Assembly (NCBI RefSeq): GCF_000756775.1
Contig: NZ_CCSF01000001.1
Span: 1,736,001 to 1,800,000 of the forward strand
Reading direction: 5' to 3'
Source of the DNA: Pseudomonas saudiphocaensis
GTDB lineage: Bacteria; Pseudomonadota; Gammaproteobacteria; Pseudomonadales; Pseudomonadaceae
DNA length: 64,000 bases
Shown: piece after piece, positions 49,518 through 58,330 of the stretch
Numbering within the stretch: position 1 is the stretch's first letter
Layout: every line of letters starts with the position of its first letter
Notes under the pieces: model-generated
The model's database searches: none
The model's input: only the letters and a program-made list of their open reading frames with translations
Told to the model about the DNA's origin: nothing
Made by a program: the position numbers and the translations under genes

Positions 49518-50159
49518 ATGCGAAGAACCAAAGAAGACGCTGAAAAGACCCGACTTGCCCTGTTGGCTTCCGCCGAAAAGCTGTTTCTCGACAAGGGCGT
49601 GGCGCATACCAGCCTCGACCAGATCGCACGCGATGCCGGGGTAACGCGTGGCGCGGTCTACTGGCACTTCCAGAACAAGGCGCATCTGTTCCACGAAATG
49701 CTCAACCAGGTGCGCCTGCCGCCGGAGCTGATTACCGAACGACTGTGCGACTACAACCAGCAGCAGCCGCTGCTGGCACTGCGCAATCTCTGCGTCGAGG
49801 CTATTCAGGCGCTGGGGCGTGAAGCACAGAAGCGCCGGATCATGACCATTCTCCTGCATCGCTGCGAGTTCACCGAAGACCTGCGCGAAGCCGAGGAACG
49901 GCATCACGCCTTCATCAATCAATTTATCGATCTCTGCGAGCAGCTGCTGGAACGCTCCGCCAGCAGCCTGTGGCCAGGCCTGACACCACGCATCGCCGCC
50001 CTGTCGCTGCACGCTCTATTGGTCGGACTGCTCACTGACTGGACGCGAGATTCCAGCCTCTACGACCCCGAAGCCGACAGCGCAGCTCTGATCGATCCGC
50101 TGTTTCGTGGACTGATCCGTGACTGGGATGCTCGGTTGCAGGCAGCTCAGTCGGGCTGA
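49518..50159 (+). CDS. TetR-family repressor, TtgR/AcrR type
   Basis: A 213-residue repressor. The N-terminal HTH (KTRLALLASAEKLFLDKGVAHTSLDQIARDAGVTRGAVYWHF) and the AcrR/TtgR-type C-terminal domain (FHEMLNQVRLPPEL) are clear. TtgR-type proteins bind drugs and derepress a divergent RND pump. No mexAB/ttgABC-like pump is encoded on either side here; upstream is adenine deaminase and downstream copZ. A matching operator stands before the gene. Confidence 0.88.
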   Translation: MRRTKEDAEKTRLALLASAEKLFLDKGVAHTSLDQIARDAGVTRGAVYWHFQNKAHLFHEMLNQVRLPPELITERLCDYNQQQPLLALRNLCVEAIQALGREAQKRRIMTILLHRCEFTEDLREAEERHHAFINQFIDLCEQLLERSASSLWPGLTPRIAALSLHALLVGLLTDWTRDSSLYDPEADSAALIDPLFRGLIRDWDARLQAAQSG

Positions 50160-50261
50160 ATTATCTAGCTCGCCGTTCGAGATTCCAGGCAATAGCAAGA
50201 CGCAACGACCAGCAGATATCGCCGCTGAAGGCGGCCGAACCACCTGCCAGCCGGGACGGCT

Positions 50262-50453
50262 TCAGCCCACCTTGTAGCCTTCTTCCTCGATCACTTCGCG
50301 AATTACCGCCTCGCTCAGCACGCTTTCCACCTGCACGCTGCCACTATCCAGATCGACCTTCACTTGCGCTTCGGCATCGCGCGCCTTGATGGCATTGATC
50401 ACTGCGCGCTCGCAATGGCCGCAAGTCATGCCGCTTACCTTGAATGCCTGCAT
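50262..50453 (-). CDS. copZ: CopZ-like copper chaperone
   Basis: A 63-residue HMA-domain protein with the Cu(I)-binding loop GMTCGHCERAV near the N-terminus and the usual beta-alpha-beta pattern. It should carry Cu(I) to CopA. It is divergent from copA, and its promoter carries its own CueR-like box. The ATG follows GAAGGAGAAA. Confidence 0.92.
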   Translation of the reverse strand: MQAFKVSGMTCGHCERAVINAIKARDAEAQVKVDLDSGSVQVESVLSEAVIREVIEEEGYKVG

Positions 50454-50498
50454 CGCTTTCTCCTTCTATTGTTGCTGTAGAACACTCGAGCATCCTCG

Positions 50499-50519
50499 GG
50501 CTTGCCACCTGGGTAAGGT
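50499..50519 (-). promoter_or_regulatory. copZ: CueR box of copZ
   Basis: On the minus strand ACCTT-N11-AAGCC lies between a TTGACC -35 and a GAGGAT -10 separated by 19 nt, the long spacer typical of MerR/CueR promoters. The second arm is imperfect (AAGCC for AAGGT). Confidence 0.6.
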
Positions 50520-50546
50520 CAAGCAGATTGTGGACGCACATTGCAC

Positions 50547-50577
50547 TTGACCTTGCCACAAGGTAAAGGTTGATCAT
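50547..50577 (+). promoter_or_regulatory. copA: CueR-controlled promoter of copA
   Basis: TTGACC (50547-50552) and GATCAT (50572-50577) are 19 nt apart, and the spacer holds the dyad ACCTT-N11-AAGGT (50550-50570), a standard CueR site. This sets the transcript start near 50584 and supports the copA ATG at 50606. Confidence 0.8.
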
Positions 50578-50605
50578 GCCAGCAGCGAATCAGCAGGAGC
50601 CGAGC

Positions 50606-53005
50606 ATGTCCAGCACCACTCATACCCTCCCCGTCAGCGGAATGACCTGTGCCAGTTGCGCCGGCCGGGTTGAGCGCGCGCTGCTCAAGGTGCCTGGCGT
50701 GGACAGTGCTTCGGTTAACCTGGCCACCGAACAGGCACATGTGGAAAGCAGCGAAGGCGATCTCGCCGGCCTGGTCCAGGCTGTGGAGCAAGCCGGCTAT
50801 GCCGTACCGCAGCAGACTCTGGAGCTGGCCGTAGAAGGCATGACCTGTGCCAGTTGCGTCGGTCGGGTCGAGCGGGCCCTACTCAAAGTGCCTGGCGTAC
50901 GCAGCGCCACGGTGAACCTGGCTAGCGAGCGTGCCCGTATCGAAGCAATCGCCACACTGGAAGCCGCAACCCTGGCGCAGGCGGTTGAAGCTGCCGGCTA
51001 TAAGGCCCAGGTCGGTGCCAGGCCGGAAACTGCAGCGCAAGCCAACGACCGGCGCCTGGCCCACGAACGACGTGCGGTTTTCATCGCCCTGCTGCTGGCC
51101 GCGCCGCTGGTGTTGCCGATGTTTGGCGACTTGTTCGGCCAGCACTGGATGCTACCGGCCTGGGCACAATTTCTGCTGGCAACCCCCGTGCAGTTCATCC
51201 TTGGTGCGCGTTTCTACGTAGCGGGCTGGAAAGCCGTGCGCGCCCGCACCGGCAACATGGATCTGCTGGTGGCCATTGGCACCAGCGCCGGCTACGGCCT
51301 GAGCCTCTACCAGTGGTGGGCTACGCCCGCAGGCGAAATGCCGCACCTGTATTTCGAGGCTTCAGCCGTGGTCATCGCCCTGGTGCTACTGGGCAAATAC
51401 CTGGAGAACCGCGCTAAGCGCCAGACCAGTGCGGCGATACGTGCTCTGGAAGCGCTGCGGCCGGAGCGGGCAACTCGCGTCATTGACGGCCGAGAAGAAG
51501 AGGTGGCGATTACCGCGCTGCGCCTGAATGACCTGGTCATGGTCAAGCCCGGCGAACGCTTCCCGGTGGATGGCGAGGTGGTCGACGGTCACAGCCAGGC
51601 TGATGAAGCCCTGATCAGCGGTGAAAGCCTGCCGGTAAACAAGGCGCCGGGCGACAAGATCACCGGTGGCGCCATCAACGGCGAGGGTCGTCTGCTGGTG
51701 CGCACCACCGCTCTGGGTGGGGAAACCGTGCTGGCACGCATCATCCGTCTGGTTGAGGATGCCCAGGCAGCCAAAGCCCCCATCCAGAAGCTTGTGGACA
51801 AGGTCAGCCAGATCTTCGTCCCGGCGGTGCTGGTTATCGCCCTGGCAACACTGATCGGCTGGCTCCTGGCCGGCGCGCCAGCGGAGGTCGCGCTGATCAA
51901 TGCCGTTGCGGTACTGGTCATCGCCTGCCCCTGCGCCCTGGGGCTGGCGACTCCGGCGGCGATCATGGCCGGTACCGGCGTCGCTGCACGTCACGGCATC
52001 CTGATCAAGGATGCCGAATCACTGGAAGTCGCCCATGCAGTTACCGCTGTCGCCTTCGACAAGACCGGCACCCTGACTTCAGGCACGCCGCGCATCGTTC
52101 ACCTACAGGCTGTCGACGGTGATGAAGCAGCCCTGTTGAGACAGGCCGGTGCACTGCAACGCGGCAGTGAGCACCCACTGGCCAAAGCGGTCCTGGACCG
52201 CTGTGCGGAACAGCAGCTGCTCGTGCCTGAAGTAGACAAAAGCCAGTCACTGACCGGACGCGGCATCGCCGGCAGTATCGACGGCCGTGAGCTGGCACTG
52301 GGAAATCGCCGTCTTCTGGAAGAAAACGGCCTGGAGCCGGGAGAGCTGGCCGCTCAGGCCGAGGCCTGGGAAGCTCAGGGCCGTACCCTCTCCTGGCTGA
52401 TCGAGAGCGGCACACAGCCACGGGTCCTGGGTCTGTTCGCCTTTGGCGACAGCCTCAAGCCCGGCGCAGCCGCGGCAATCGCGGCACTCGATGCCCGCCA
52501 TATCCGCAGCCATCTGATTACCGGGGACAACCGCGGCAGCGCCCGAGTGGTGGCCGAGGCGTTAAAGATCGACAGCGTGCACGCCGAAGTACTGCCGGCA
52601 GACAAGGCCGCTACCGTTGCCGACCTAAAAAAAGGCGGCGCCGTGGTGGCCATGGTGGGCGACGGTATCAACGATGCACCAGCCCTGGCCGCCGCCGACG
52701 TCGGTATCGCCATGGGCGGCGGGACAGACGTGGCCATGCACGCCGCAGGCATCACGCTGATGCGTGGCGATCCGCGGCTGGTACCCGCAGCACTGGATAT
52801 CAGCCGCCATACTTACCGCAAGATTCAGCAGAACCTGTTCTGGGCCTTTATCTACAACATGGTTGGCATTCCGCTGGCGGCGTTCGGCTTCCTCAGCCCA
52901 GTGGTCGCAGGCGCGGCGATGGCGCTTTCCAGCGTCAGCGTGGTCAGCAATGCCCTGCTGCTAAGGCGCTGGAAACCGGGACACGACGAGGAGCAACGGG
53001 CATGA
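50606..53005 (+). CDS. copA: Cu(I)-exporting P-type ATPase
   Basis: A 799-residue P1B-1 ATPase that pumps cytosolic Cu(I) out. It has two N-terminal HMA domains (GMTCASC at about residues 11 and 78), eight helices, the transport motif [10 protein letters not shown], the phosphorylation motif DKTGTLTSG, the HP motif in SEHPLAKA and [16 protein letters not shown]. The C-terminal NALLLRRW completes the metal site. The ATG at 50606 has AGGAG at 6 nt; starts further up would lie in the promoter. The last 4 nt overlap cueR. Confidence 0.97.
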   Translation: MSSTTHTLPVSGMTCASCAGRVERALLKVPGVDSASVNLATEQAHVESSEGDLAGLVQAVEQAGYAVPQQTLELAVEGMTCASCVGRVERALLKVPGVRSATVNLASERARIEAIATLEAATLAQAVEAAGYKAQVGARPETAAQANDRRLAHERRAVFIALLLAAPLVLPMFGDLFGQHWMLPAWAQFLLATPVQFILGARFYVAGWKAVRARTGNMDLLVAIGTSAGYGLSLYQWWATPAGEMPHLYFEASAVVIALVLLGKYLENRAKRQTSAAIRALEALRPERATRVIDGREEEVAITALRLNDLVMVKPGERFPVDGEVVDGHSQADEALISGESLPVNKAPGDKITGGAINGEGRLLVRTTALGGETVLARIIRLVEDAQAAKAPIQKLVDKVSQIFVPAVLVIALATLIGWLLAGAPAEVALINAVAVLVIACPCALGLATPAAIMAGTGVAARHGILIKDAESLEVAHAVTAVAFDKTGTLTSGTPRIVHLQAVDGDEAALLRQAGALQRGSEHPLAKAVLDRCAEQQLLVPEVDKSQSLTGRGIAGSIDGRELALGNRRLLEENGLEPGELAAQAEAWEAQGRTLSWLIESGTQPRVLGLFAFGDSLKPGAAAAIAALDARHIRSHLITGDNRGSARVVAEALKIDSVHAEVLPADKAATVADLKKGGAVVAMVGDGINDAPALAAADVGIAMGGGTDVAMHAAGITLMRGDPRLVPAALDISRHTYRKIQQNLFWAFIYNMVGIPLAAFGFLSPVVAGAAMALSSVSVVSNALLLRRWKPGHDEEQRA

Positions 53006-53424
53006 ACATCGGCGAAGCGGCAAAGCAAACCGGACTGTCGGCGAAGATGATCCGCTACTACGAATCCATCGGGCTGATCTCCTCCAGCGGGCGCAGCGCC
53101 AACGGCTACCGTCACTTCAACCAGCAGGACTTGCACCGCTTGGCTTTTATCCGACGCTCGCGTGATCTGGGCTTCTCCCTGGAGGAGATCGGCAAGCTGC
53201 TGGCGCTCTGGCAAGACGACCAGCGCGCCAGCGCCGATGTGAAAAGGCTGGCCGGCGCCCATATCGAAGACCTCAACCGCAAGATTGAAGAGCTGGTAGG
53301 ACTGCGCGATACACTGCAAGAGCTGGTGAGTGCCTGCCATGGTGACGAACGCCCCGACTGCCCCATTCTCAAGGACCTGGCGTCCGGGTGTGCTGCCCAC
53401 CCCCATGGTTCCAAAGAGTCTTAA
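53002..53424 (+). CDS. cueR: copper-sensing MerR-family regulator CueR
   Basis: A 140-residue MerR-type activator: N-terminal winged helix ([25 protein letters not shown]), dimerisation helix, and the Cu(I)-binding loop with Cys112 and Cys120 (CHGDERPDC) exactly where CueR has them. It overlaps copA by 4 nt (ATGA), so copA-cueR is an operon, and both divergent promoters carry CueR sites. Its stop abuts the broken end of a chemoreceptor gene. Confidence 0.95.
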   Translation: MNIGEAAKQTGLSAKMIRYYESIGLISSSGRSANGYRHFNQQDLHRLAFIRRSRDLGFSLEEIGKLLALWQDDQRASADVKRLAGAHIEDLNRKIEELVGLRDTLQELVSACHGDERPDCPILKDLASGCAAHPHGSKES

Positions 53425-55179
53425 AACAGCTCAACAACGCCCTCAGCGATCTGCGCATTGCTCGCCTGCAGTACATTCTGGCCGAGGGTGACAGCGCGTC
53501 CACCGAGCGCGTGGACAAGTTCCTGGCCCACTACCGCTCCAATCATCGTGAGATGATCCGGCACTTCGACAACCCCGCCGATCAGGCACTGCTCAAGGAG
53601 CAGGCTGGCCACAACGAAGGCTTCGAGCAGGGGCTGAACATGATGCGCCAGGCCTTTGCACAGTCCAATGCGGCCAACCAATCCATCGAGCAGAGTGCCC
53701 GCGTACTCTCGGATCAGGACGCCCTGCTCCACGCACAGGCTCTACAGCTGCGCGCAGACGATTTCGAGCGTTACCGCGCGATCAGCGAAGTCCGAGAGGC
53801 AATCAAGCACGCGCGGTACCTCCTGCGGGTCTACATGGACCTGAACACCGAGCAAAGCGCCCAGGCCGTCCACCCGCAACTGGATCTGGCCATGGCGGCG
53901 CTGGACCGCCACAGTGACCTGCTCGACGGCAATATCCTCCAGCGCACCCGCGAGGCGCTCGACCATTACCGTACCGGCATCGAGGCCCTGCAAAAGGCCA
54001 CCCTGGCGACCGCTCAGGCCCGCCAGCACATGATCGACCATCAAACCCACATCGTGCGCATCAGCGACACGCTGTATCAGCAGCAACAGGAGCGCATGAG
54101 CAGCGAGAGCGACAGCGCCCACCTGAGCCTCGGCATCAGCGCTGCCCTGGCCCTCTTGCTGGGTGTGGCTGCCGCCTGGCTGATCACCCGTCAGATCACC
54201 CTGCCGCTGCAAGAAACGTTAGCGGATGTCGAGCATATCGCATCGGGCGACCTTGCTACCCGCAGAGCCGTTACCCGTCGTGACGAGATGGGCACGCTGC
54301 AGCGCGGCATCCAGAGCATGGGCGAAACCCTGCGTGAACTCATCGGCGGCATTCGCGATGGCGTCAGCCAGATCAGCAGTGCCGCCGAAGAATTGTCGGC
54401 CGTTACTACCCAGACCAGCGCCGGGGCCAATTCCCAGCGAGAGGAAACCGATCAGGTCGCGACCGCCATGCACGAGATGTCGGCGACCGTCCATGAGGTC
54501 GCACGCAACGCCGAACAGGCTGCGCAGGCCGCCACCGAGGCGGATATCCAGGCCCGCGACGGCAACCGTCTGGCGGCTGAGGTCGTGACCCAGATCGAGC
54601 GCATGGCCAATGAAGTCATCCGCTCCTCGGAAGCCATGACGGCGCTGCAACGCGACAGCGACAAGATCGGCAGCGTGATGGGTGTGATCCGCACGGTTGC
54701 CGAGCAGACCAACCTGCTGGCACTCAATGCGGCAATCGAAGCAGCACGCGCAGGCGAAGCTGGTCGGGGCTTCGCGGTGGTGGCCGACGAAGTACGTGGC
54801 CTGGCACAACGCACGCCAGTCCACTGAGGAAATCGAGCAGTTGGTCAGCGCCCTGCACAGCGGCACCCAGCAGGTTGCTAGCATCATGCAGAGCAGCCGC
54901 GAACTCACCGAGAGCAGCGTCGAACTGACCCGCCAGACCGGCAGCGCCCTGGCCGATATCACCACCACGGTGTCCAATATCCAGGCGATGAACCAGCAGA
55001 TCGCTACAGCCGCCGAGGAGCAGAGCGCGGTTGCAGAGGAAATCAGCCGTAGCGTCGTGCATGTGCGCGACGTGTCGGAGCAAACGGCCTCGGCCAGCGA
55101 GCAAACAGCCGCTGCCACCCACGAACTGGCACGCCTGGGCAGTCAGCTACAGAGCATGGTCAGCCGCTTCCGGATCTGA
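53425..55179 (+). pseudogene. methyl-accepting chemotaxis protein, 5'-truncated and frameshifted
   Basis: The frame upstream reads a helical-bimodular-like ligand-binding domain (from [17 protein letters not shown]), a second transmembrane helix (near 54120-54195), HAMP and the signalling domain up to GLAQRT. The expected first transmembrane helix and start codon are missing: coding homology begins right after the cueR stop. At about 54812-54820 two bases seem to be lost relative to the usual [10 protein letters not shown], giving a stop at 54825. The signalling domain then continues in another frame ([12 protein letters not shown]) to VSRFRI at 55179. Both lesions make a working receptor unlikely. 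Confidence 0.85.
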
Positions 55180-55196
55180 ACGGCAGGCAGAAACGA

Positions 55197-55222
55197 CGAG
55201 GCCAGGCAATTGCCTGGCCTCG
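55197..55222. terminator. bidirectional terminator hairpin
   Basis: A perfect palindrome CGAGGCCAGGCAA/TTGCCTGGCCTCG between the chemoreceptor remnant and the convergent ferritin gene. Confidence 0.75.
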
Positions 55223-55239
55223 TGCTTTATGAAGGAATC

Positions 55240-55707
55240 TCAACCCGCCTGTGATTGCAGGTAGTTCTGCAGGCCGATGCGGTCGATCAGCCCCAGCTGC
55301 TGTTCCAGCCAGTAGGCATGATCTTCCTCAGTATCGTGCAGTTGCAACGCAAGGACGTCGCGGGTCACGTAGTCGCCATGCTGCTCGGCCAGAGCGATTC
55401 CCTTGACCAGCGCCTGACGCACCTTGTATTCCAGCGCCAGGTCGGCCCGCAGCATCTCCGGCACATTGCTGCCGATATTGAGCGCGTCAGGCGTCATGTC
55501 CGGCGTGCCCTCGAGAAACAGGATACGTTGCAGCAGCGCGTCAGCGTGCTGAGTTTCCTCTTCCATTTCGTGGTTGATGCGCTCATAGAGCTTGCTGAAG
55601 CCCCAGTCGGCGTACATGCGCGAATGCAGGAAATACTGATCACGCGCGGCAAGCTCACCCCGCAGCAGCTCCTTCAGATACTCGATGATCTGTGGCTGAC
55701 CTTGCAT
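55240..55707 (-). CDS. ftnA: bacterial ferritin FtnA (BfrA-like)
   Basis: A 155-residue ferritin that stores iron in a 24-mer shell. Ferroxidase ligands are present (Glu18, Glu51, His54, and TEEDH near the C-terminus). The haem-ligand Met52 of true bacterioferritins is Thr here (EEETQHAD), so haem binding in the usual way is unlikely; this matches the P. aeruginosa protein first called BfrA and later FtnA. The ATG at 55707 follows GGGAGA. A TATCAT -10-like box lies at 55743-55748 on the minus strand. Confidence 0.92.
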   Translation of the reverse strand: MQGQPQIIEYLKELLRGELAARDQYFLHSRMYADWGFSKLYERINHEMEEETQHADALLQRILFLEGTPDMTPDALNIGSNVPEMLRADLALEYKVRQALVKGIALAEQHGDYVTRDVLALQLHDTEEDHAYWLEQQLGLIDRIGLQNYLQSQAG

Positions 55708-55763
55708 AGCTGTTCTCCCTGCACAAATGGTTAACACCGGGAATGATACGCGCAATTCGCCGT

Positions 55764-55779
55764 GCCCGCTCAGGCGGGC
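55764..55779 (-). terminator. short GC hairpin after the RIO kinase gene
   Basis: GCCCGC-CTGA-GCGGGC on the minus strand, about 30 nt after the stop. No U-run. Confidence 0.4.
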
Positions 55780-55807
55780 CAACGCTCACCCAGGCGAACC
55801 GGCATTA

Positions 55808-56698
55808 TCAATGGCGCATCCAGGGCGGCGTCGGCGGCTCATCGGAAGGTTCGTCAGAGGCCTTGCGTAAAGCCTCCCTGCGCTCCTGCTCGGCCAGCGT
55901 CGCCTTGATTTCGCGCATCACCGCAGCCAGGTCGGCGGCATCCTCCGGCTCGGCGAACTCGCCGGTCAGCCGGGTTTCGGGCGTCAACTTGCCTTCCTGA
56001 TACAGCGCCCACATTTCCTTGGCATAACGCGTGAACTTGAGCTCGGGAGCGAACCGCCCGAAATAGCCCGACATGTTGGCGACATCCCGCTCAAGCATCT
56101 CGAACGCATGGTTGTTGCCTGCGGCATCCAGCGCCTGCGGCAGGTCGATGATCACCGGACCATGCTCGTCGAGCAGCACGTTGAATTCGGAAAGGTCGCC
56201 ATGCACCAGACCGGCGCACAGCATCTTCACCACTTCACCGATCATGAAGGCATGAAACTCTCTGGCGTCGTCGGGATGCAGCTCCACATCGTTGAGGCGC
56301 GGCGCAGCGTCGCCGTCTTCACCGGAGATCAACTCCATCAGCAGCACGCCGTCGAGAAAATCATAGGGTTTGGGTACGCGAACTCCCGCATCTGCCAGGC
56401 GGTACAAAGCTGAAACTTCGGCGTTCTGCCAGTTTTCTTCCTTTTCCTTGCGGCCGTGCTTGGAGCCCTTGGCCATGGCGCGAGCATCGCGGCTGCTGCG
56501 CACCTTGCGCCCCTCCTGATACTTCACCGCCTGTCTAAAGCTGCGATTGTTCGCCTCCTTGTAGACCTTGGCACAGCGCAACTCATCACCGCAGCGCACC
56601 ACGTATACCGCTGCCTCTTTACCACTCATCAGCGGGCGCAGCACTTCATCGATCAGCCCGTCCTCGACCAGTGGCTCGAGTCTTTTTGGCGTTTTCAT
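55808..56698 (-). CDS. RIO-type atypical serine protein kinase
   Basis: A 296-residue RIO1-like kinase. The flexible P-loop SGKEAAVYVV, catalytic loop HGDLSEFNVLL and metal-binding IIDLPQA are intact. Archaeal and eukaryotic RIO kinases act in ribosome maturation; the bacterial targets are unknown. The C-terminus ends in an acidic Pro-rich tail. It is transcribed alone, divergent from ogt. Confidence 0.92.
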   Translation of the reverse strand: MKTPKRLEPLVEDGLIDEVLRPLMSGKEAAVYVVRCGDELRCAKVYKEANNRSFRQAVKYQEGRKVRSSRDARAMAKGSKHGRKEKEENWQNAEVSALYRLADAGVRVPKPYDFLDGVLLMELISGEDGDAAPRLNDVELHPDDAREFHAFMIGEVVKMLCAGLVHGDLSEFNVLLDEHGPVIIDLPQALDAAGNNHAFEMLERDVANMSGYFGRFAPELKFTRYAKEMWALYQEGKLTPETRLTGEFAEPEDAADLAAVMREIKATLAEQERREALRKASDEPSDEPPTPPWMRH

Positions 56699-56851
56699 CA
56701 GCGATTTACAGACCCTTCTCGGCTACTGAGGCCTGCAGATTACGGTAATCACCTGCGAGCTTCCATGCTCACCCGCAAGTTTGCCGCTGCAGAGCATTGG
56801 CATGGGCTCTTACAGGGCGGACAATCAAGCCAATCACTCGTGGAGGTCGTC

Positions 56852-57409
56852 ATGTTCGCCACTGATTGTTCACACCCAACTGACACTCGCCAGCGCAAGG
56901 ACACCCAGGAGCAATTGCGCTACGCGATCACGCCCTGCCCACTGGGCTTGCTGCTGATGGCCGCCAGCGACCGCGGCCTCTGCGCGCTGTTATTCGCAGA
57001 TGATGAGCAGGCGCTGATCGATGAACTGCAAGCACGCTTTCCGGCTGGCGAACTGCAGCGCGACCAGGCCGGCCTACAGGATTGGCTGGACGCCGTACTG
57101 ACGCAACTGCAAAACCCTAGCCGCCGTGCCGATCTGCCTCTGGACCTGCGGGGCAGCGCCTTTCAGCAACGGGTCTGGCAAACCCTGCAAACCATCGAGC
57201 CGGGCAAGACCATGCGCTACGGCGAGCTGGCGGCCACCCTTGGCAGCCATGCCCGGGCCGTGGCCCGTGCCTGTGCGAGCAATCCGATCGGTCTGCTAGT
57301 GCCCTGCCATCGGGTGGTGGGCGCCGACCAGGCAGTGACCGGCTATCGCTGGGGCGTTGCGCGCAAATCCGCGTTGCTCGCCGCCGAACGCAAAAGTGCG
57401 GGAGCCTGA
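56852..57409 (+). CDS. ogt: methylated-DNA--cysteine S-methyltransferase
   Basis: A 185-residue alkylguanine transferase. The active-site PCHRVVG, the HTH region (TMRYGELAATLGSHARAVARA) and NPIGLLV are present. It repairs O6-alkylguanine by suicidal transfer to the Cys. There is no Ada N-terminal metal domain or AraC domain. The ATG at 56852 has GGAGG at 5 nt; in-frame starts further up lack such a site or overlap the kinase gene. Confidence 0.9.
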   Translation: MFATDCSHPTDTRQRKDTQEQLRYAITPCPLGLLLMAASDRGLCALLFADDEQALIDELQARFPAGELQRDQAGLQDWLDAVLTQLQNPSRRADLPLDLRGSAFQQRVWQTLQTIEPGKTMRYGELAATLGSHARAVARACASNPIGLLVPCHRVVGADQAVTGYRWGVARKSALLAAERKSAGA

Positions 57410-57471
57410 GGCGGGTCCGGCGGTCCGATATGCAGGCCTTCCCTGTTCATGAGAGTTTTGCCGTGCGACAG

Positions 57472-58251
57472 ATGCAGCTGATCGACACCCATACCCACCT
57501 CGATTTCGAGGATTTCGATGACGACCGCGACAGCGTACTGCAGCGCTGTGCAGCCGCCGGTGTGGAGCGCATCGTCGTGCTCGGCGTGTGCCGGGGGAAC
57601 TGGGACCGGGTCTGGCAATTGGCCCAGGACCAGCCGGCTGTCCATGCCGCCCTCGGTCTGCATCCGGTGTTCCTGCAAGAACATAGAAACGAGCATCTGG
57701 AGCAGTTGAAAGACTGGCTGCTGCGCTTGCGTGGCGCGGAAAAACTCTGCGCCATCGGCGAAATTGGTTTGGACTACTACATCGAGGAGCCCGATAAGGA
57801 ACGTCAACAGGCCGTGCTCGAGGCCCAACTGGCGCTGGCCGATGAGTTCGAGCTGCCGGTGCTGCTGCATGTGCGACGTGCCCATGCGCCGATGATCGCC
57901 ACCCTGAAACACTACAAGCTCAAACGCACCGGCATCGTTCATGCCTTCAGCGGCAGCTTCGAAGAAGCGCGGGAATACATCAGGCTCGGCTACAAGCTCG
58001 GCCTCGGCGGCGCCGGAACCTGGCCCCAGGCGCAGCGCATGCATCGCGTCCTGCAACAGCTACCGCTGGACAGCATCGTGCTGGAGACCGACGCTCCTGA
58101 CATAACGCCGCATAGCCATGCCGGCCAGCGCAACAGTCCTGAGTTTCTGCCCGACATCTGCCGCGAGCTGGCTAAAATTCGCGGTATCAGCACCGAAGAG
58201 CTGGCTGCGGTCAGCTATCGTAATACCTGCGGGCTGTTTGGTTGGGGATAG
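57472..58251 (+). CDS. TatD family metal-dependent hydrolase
   Basis: A 259-residue TIM-barrel hydrolase with the TatD metal motifs DTHTHLDF, GEIGLDYY, HVRRAH, HAFSGS and ETDAPDI. Members are 3'-5' DNases or deoxyribonucleases with quality-control roles. The start is ambiguous: ATG at 57472 gives the standard MQLIDTHTHLDF, while a GTG at 57463 has GAGAG at 7 nt and an ATG at 57430 is also in frame. It closely follows ogt. Confidence 0.9.
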   Translation: MQLIDTHTHLDFEDFDDDRDSVLQRCAAAGVERIVVLGVCRGNWDRVWQLAQDQPAVHAALGLHPVFLQEHRNEHLEQLKDWLLRLRGAEKLCAIGEIGLDYYIEEPDKERQQAVLEAQLALADEFELPVLLHVRRAHAPMIATLKHYKLKRTGIVHAFSGSFEEAREYIRLGYKLGLGGAGTWPQAQRMHRVLQQLPLDSIVLETDAPDITPHSHAGQRNSPEFLPDICRELAKIRGISTEELAAVSYRNTCGLFGWG

Positions 58252-58330
58252 CAGCCGAAGGGGCTATCGGCGTTTAAGCGCCGTCCGAGACGTCTGGAAG
58301 AGCTCGCCAGGCGCTTCTAGAGCGGAACTT

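Noticed and set aside
56456-56851. N-terminal extension of the Ogt frame back into the RIO kinase gene
   Set aside because: It overlaps the kinase on the other strand; a strong Shine-Dalgarno marks the ATG at 56852.
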